Source of the DNA: CAYRFE01 sp964539615
Lineage (GTDB): Bacteria > Macinerneyibacteriota > Macinerneyibacteria > Macinerneyibacteriales > CAYRFE01
Assembly: GCA_964539615.1 (NCBI GenBank)
Contig: CAZIJP010000123.1
Coordinates: 1 to 8,178 of the forward strand
DNA length: 8,178 nt
Direction of reading: 5' to 3'
The notes below the pieces were generated by a model. It saw only the letters and a program-made list of their open reading frames with translations. It was not told the origin of the DNA and did not search any database. A program made the translations under genes and the position numbers. Below, one piece after another: positions 7,104-8,178 of this stretch; position 1 is the stretch's first letter; every line of letters begins with the position of its first letter.

Positions 7104-7137
7104 ATTTTAGCGTTAGGTTAAAGGGAGTCTAAAATGG
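7104..7137 (+). promoter_or_regulatory. Inverted repeat that could occlude the leader ORF start
   Basis: ATTTTAG (7104-7110) and CTAAAAT (7129-7135) are perfect 7-base complements, with two further possible U·G pairs (7102-7103 with 7136-7137). The 18-base loop contains the AAGGGAG ribosome-binding site (7121-7127), and the ATG of the short ORF lies in the 3' arm. The stem has only one G-C pair and is therefore weak. It may be chance in AT-rich DNA, but its position over a translation start is suggestive. Confidence 0.25.
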
Positions 7138-7169
7138 GTAAACTGAAACAGGTTTTTAATCAATTTTGA
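7134..7169 (+). CDS. Possible 11-residue leader peptide upstream of the MFS transporter
   Basis: ATG (7134) to TGA (7167-7169) encodes MGKLKQVFNQF. It has a good ribosome-binding site, AAGGGAG (7121-7127), six bases before the start, stronger than expected for a random short frame. It ends 13 bases before the chosen GTG of the transporter, and its stop codon abuts the transporter's own ribosome-binding site (AAAGGG, 7169-7174), so ribosomes ending here could re-initiate on the transporter. The peptide is basic with two Phe and shows no run of a single amino acid of the kind used in classical attenuators. It is either a translational-coupling leader or a fortuitous frame; sequence alone cannot decide. 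Confidence 0.35.
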   Translation: MGKLKQVFNQF

Positions 7170-7178
7170 AAGGGTGAT
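7169..7178 (+). promoter_or_regulatory. Ribosome-binding site deciding the MFS transporter start
   Basis: AAAGGGTGAT resembles the AAAGGAGGTGAT complement of the 16S 3' end. With GTG at 7183 the AAAGGG core is 8 bases upstream, a normal spacing. With the in-frame ATG at 7177 the core would be only 2 bases away, which is too close. This favours GTG 7183, giving an N-terminus beginning MSTTQKLPSRW, although ATG 7177 would add only two residues. Confidence 0.55.
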
Positions 7179-7182
7179 GCAT

Positions 7183-8178
7183 GTGAGCACGACTCAGAAG
7201 TTACCGAGCCGTTGGCTGATCGCAATTATGGGTACCGTTCTTCAAATCACATTGGGTACAATTTATGCATGGAGCTATTTTCAGAAACCTATGATCGCAC
7301 GTTCTGAAATTGTGGCAGGCGTACCGGAAAAGACAAAAACGCATGTAGAAGCTTTGGCAACTGTTGAAACAAATAAGACTGCTCTTCAGGCTGCACAGGA
7401 AGCTTTGACTGCTGCGCAGAATGCAAAAAAAACAAAAGCAATCACTGAGGCAGAAGCTGTAAAAGTAACTGCAGAGCAAAATCTTACAGCAGCTGAAGAA
7501 GCCGTTAAGACAGCTGAAACCGAATTAAACAACGCAAAAAAACAAGTATGGAGTAATCAGAAAGTTGCATGGATATTATCGCTTGCAATCTGTTTCCTTG
7601 GCCTTGCAGCTATGCTGGGCGGAAAGCTTCTTCCGAAATACGGTCCGCGTAAACTTGCTATAGCAGGCGCGATCCTTTACGGTTTGGGGTGGATTCTCGG
7701 CGGTTTGGCTTTGAGTATGAATAGTATCGCATTTTTGTATATCGGACTTGGCGTGATCGGCGGTATCGGTCTTGGTCTGGGTTATGTAACCCCTGTTGCA
7801 ACTGCAGCAAAATGGTTCCCGGACAAAAAAGGTTTTATTACCGGCATGGTCGTTATGGGTTTTGGACTTGGCGCTTTGTTTATGAGTAAGATCTTTGCAC
7901 CTACCATTATAAAAATGTTTACCGATGCTACGACATCAATCACTAATTGGCCGATGGTGTTCTATGTAATCGGCGCTGTTTTGGGTGTGCCGGGACTCAT
8001 TGCTGCTTCAACATTTAAAAATCCTCCTGCAGGATATGTACCGGCAGGCTATACTCCTCCGGCAGCATCAGCAGCATCGAATGCTCAGGATAATCTCACC
8101 GTGAAACAATGCCTTACCTCGGTTCCTTTCTGGAAAATGTGGTTCTTCTTTTTCTGCAATATTACTGCAGGTATCATG
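7183..8178 (+). CDS. OFA-family (oxalate/formate antiporter-like) MFS transporter with coiled-coil insertion, C-terminus cut by window edge
   Basis: N-terminal 332 residues of a major facilitator superfamily permease of the OFA group, probably exchanging or importing a small organic anion at the inner membrane; substrate unknown. The OFA-type start RWLIAIMGTVLQITLGTIYAWSYF (10-33, shown for TM1) is followed after an insertion by TM2 (about 127-147), the MFS loop motif GGKLLPKYGPRK (146-157), TM3 (157-178), TM4 (183-205, glycine-rich GVIGGIGLGLGY), TM5 (about 218-240), TM6 (257-277), a proline/alanine-rich cytoplasmic loop (278-305) and the beginning of TM7 (about 315). Family members are about 400-430 residues with 12 segments, so roughly five and a half segments lie beyond the window. 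The TM1-TM2 loop is normally short; here it is about 90 residues. GTG 7183 is chosen on ribosome-binding-site spacing. Possible leader ORF just upstream. Confidence 0.85.
   Translation, partial: MSTTQKLPSRWLIAIMGTVLQITLGTIYAWSYFQKPMIARSEIVAGVPEKTKTHVEALATVETNKTALQAAQEALTAAQNAKKTKAITEAEAVKVTAEQNLTAAEEAVKTAETELNNAKKQVWSNQKVAWILSLAICFLGLAAMLGGKLLPKYGPRKLAIAGAILYGLGWILGGLALSMNSIAFLYIGLGVIGGIGLGLGYVTPVATAAKWFPDKKGFITGMVVMGFGLGALFMSKIFAPTIIKMFTDATTSITNWPMVFYVIGAVLGVPGLIAASTFKNPPAGYVPAGYTPPAASAASNAQDNLTVKQCLTSVPFWKMWFFFFCNITAGIM
7321..7557 (+). other. Coding segment for alanine-rich coiled-coil insertion in the transporter
   Basis: Residues 47-125 of the transporter are Ala/Glu/Lys/Gln/Thr-rich, lack proline after residue 48, and form a predicted helical hairpin or coiled coil between TM1 and TM2, which by MFS topology faces the periplasm. 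An internal repeat of the form LxAAxEAxxxA is visible at 68-78 and 101-111, with a lysine-rich turn (82-86) between. Reading frame and flanking TM motifs are intact, so this is an in-frame insertion, not an assembly break. Confidence 0.75.

Larger units (their letters stand above)
6891..7133. other. AT-rich intergenic block without a supported gene
   Basis: By hand count 63 of 230 bases (27%) are G or C over 6901-7130, far below the flanking genes. A plus-strand frame of 69 codons (6923-7132) exists but has no ribosome-binding site, low-complexity AT-driven composition and no recognisable family. I treat it as non-coding. The block contains promoter-like elements, a small TGCTT/AAGCA hairpin (6926-6939) and a TTATC/GATAA hairpin (7070-7085). 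Most likely it is the upstream regulatory region of the transporter gene; a relic of decayed or acquired DNA is possible. Confidence 0.5.

Noticed and set aside
6923..7132. A 69-codon plus-strand frame in the AT-rich gap, hydrophobic in places.
   Set aside because: No ribosome-binding site before its ATG, composition follows the AT-rich background (Ile/Leu/Asn/Tyr heavy), and no recognisable family. A promoter candidate and the leader's ribosome-binding site lie inside it.
7201..7479. Minus-strand 92-codon frame rich in Cys, Ser and Phe opposite the transporter.
   Set aside because: It is the complement of the Ala/Glu-rich coiled-coil codons (GCA/GCT/GAA read backwards give Cys/Ser/Phe), and the plus-strand frame is clearly coding on both sides.

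Overview
The window looks like a chromosomal segment of a Gram-negative, moderately AT-rich bacterium. The coding parts are in the low-to-mid 40s % GC by eye. Genes carry clear AGGAGG-type ribosome-binding sites, there are recognisable sigma70-like -35/-10 pairs, and one gene encodes a periplasm-facing CreD-family protein. The very large kinase/ATPase/TPR/GAF/GGDEF signalling protein would suit a spirochaete or another signalling-rich environmental lineage. That placement is inference; nothing here fixes the taxon. No phage, IS, CRISPR, tRNA or rRNA sequence was seen.

Layout. (1) Positions 1-882, minus strand: the N-terminal 294 residues of an NAD-dependent nucleotide-sugar 4-epimerase (GalE/WbpP-type), cut by the window edge. 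(2) Positions 883-1033: a divergent intergenic region with two outward-facing promoter candidates that share the same -35 (TTGCAA) and -10 (TATACT) hexamers. (3) Positions 1034-2278, plus strand: a CreD-family inner-membrane protein. (4) After a 43-base gap, positions 2322-6791, plus strand: a 1489-residue multidomain protein. From N to C terminus it has a kinase-like fold, a STAND/AAA_16-type ATPase-like region, a winged-helix-like segment, a long TPR-like solenoid, a GAF-like domain and a GGDEF diguanylate cyclase. (5) Positions 6792-7182: about 390 bases with no convincing conventional gene. It holds overlapping inverted repeats, a strongly AT-rich block (about 27% GC by hand count over 6901-7130), promoter-like elements and an 11-codon leader ORF. 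(6) Positions 7183-8178, plus strand: the N-terminal 332 residues of an OFA-family (oxalate/formate antiporter-like) MFS transporter. It carries a roughly 80-residue alanine-rich coiled-coil insertion between TM1 and TM2 and is cut by the window edge.

How the genes may work together. The CreD-like gene and the giant signalling gene are close, co-oriented and probably co-transcribed from the promoter at 980-1008. The most interesting object is the giant protein. Its two front-end ATP-using modules both look degenerate: the kinase lacks the usual HRDLKPxN lysine, the DFG glycine and a normal C-lobe, and the ATPase lacks a recognisable Walker A. Its C-terminal diguanylate cyclase keeps every key residue, including the RxxD inhibitory site. 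I read it as a c-di-GMP enzyme gated by a decayed or repurposed kinase/STAND/TPR sensory scaffold, possibly reporting on the cell envelope with the CreD partner. The functional link is inference from gene order. The epimerase and transporter have no demonstrated connection to this pair.
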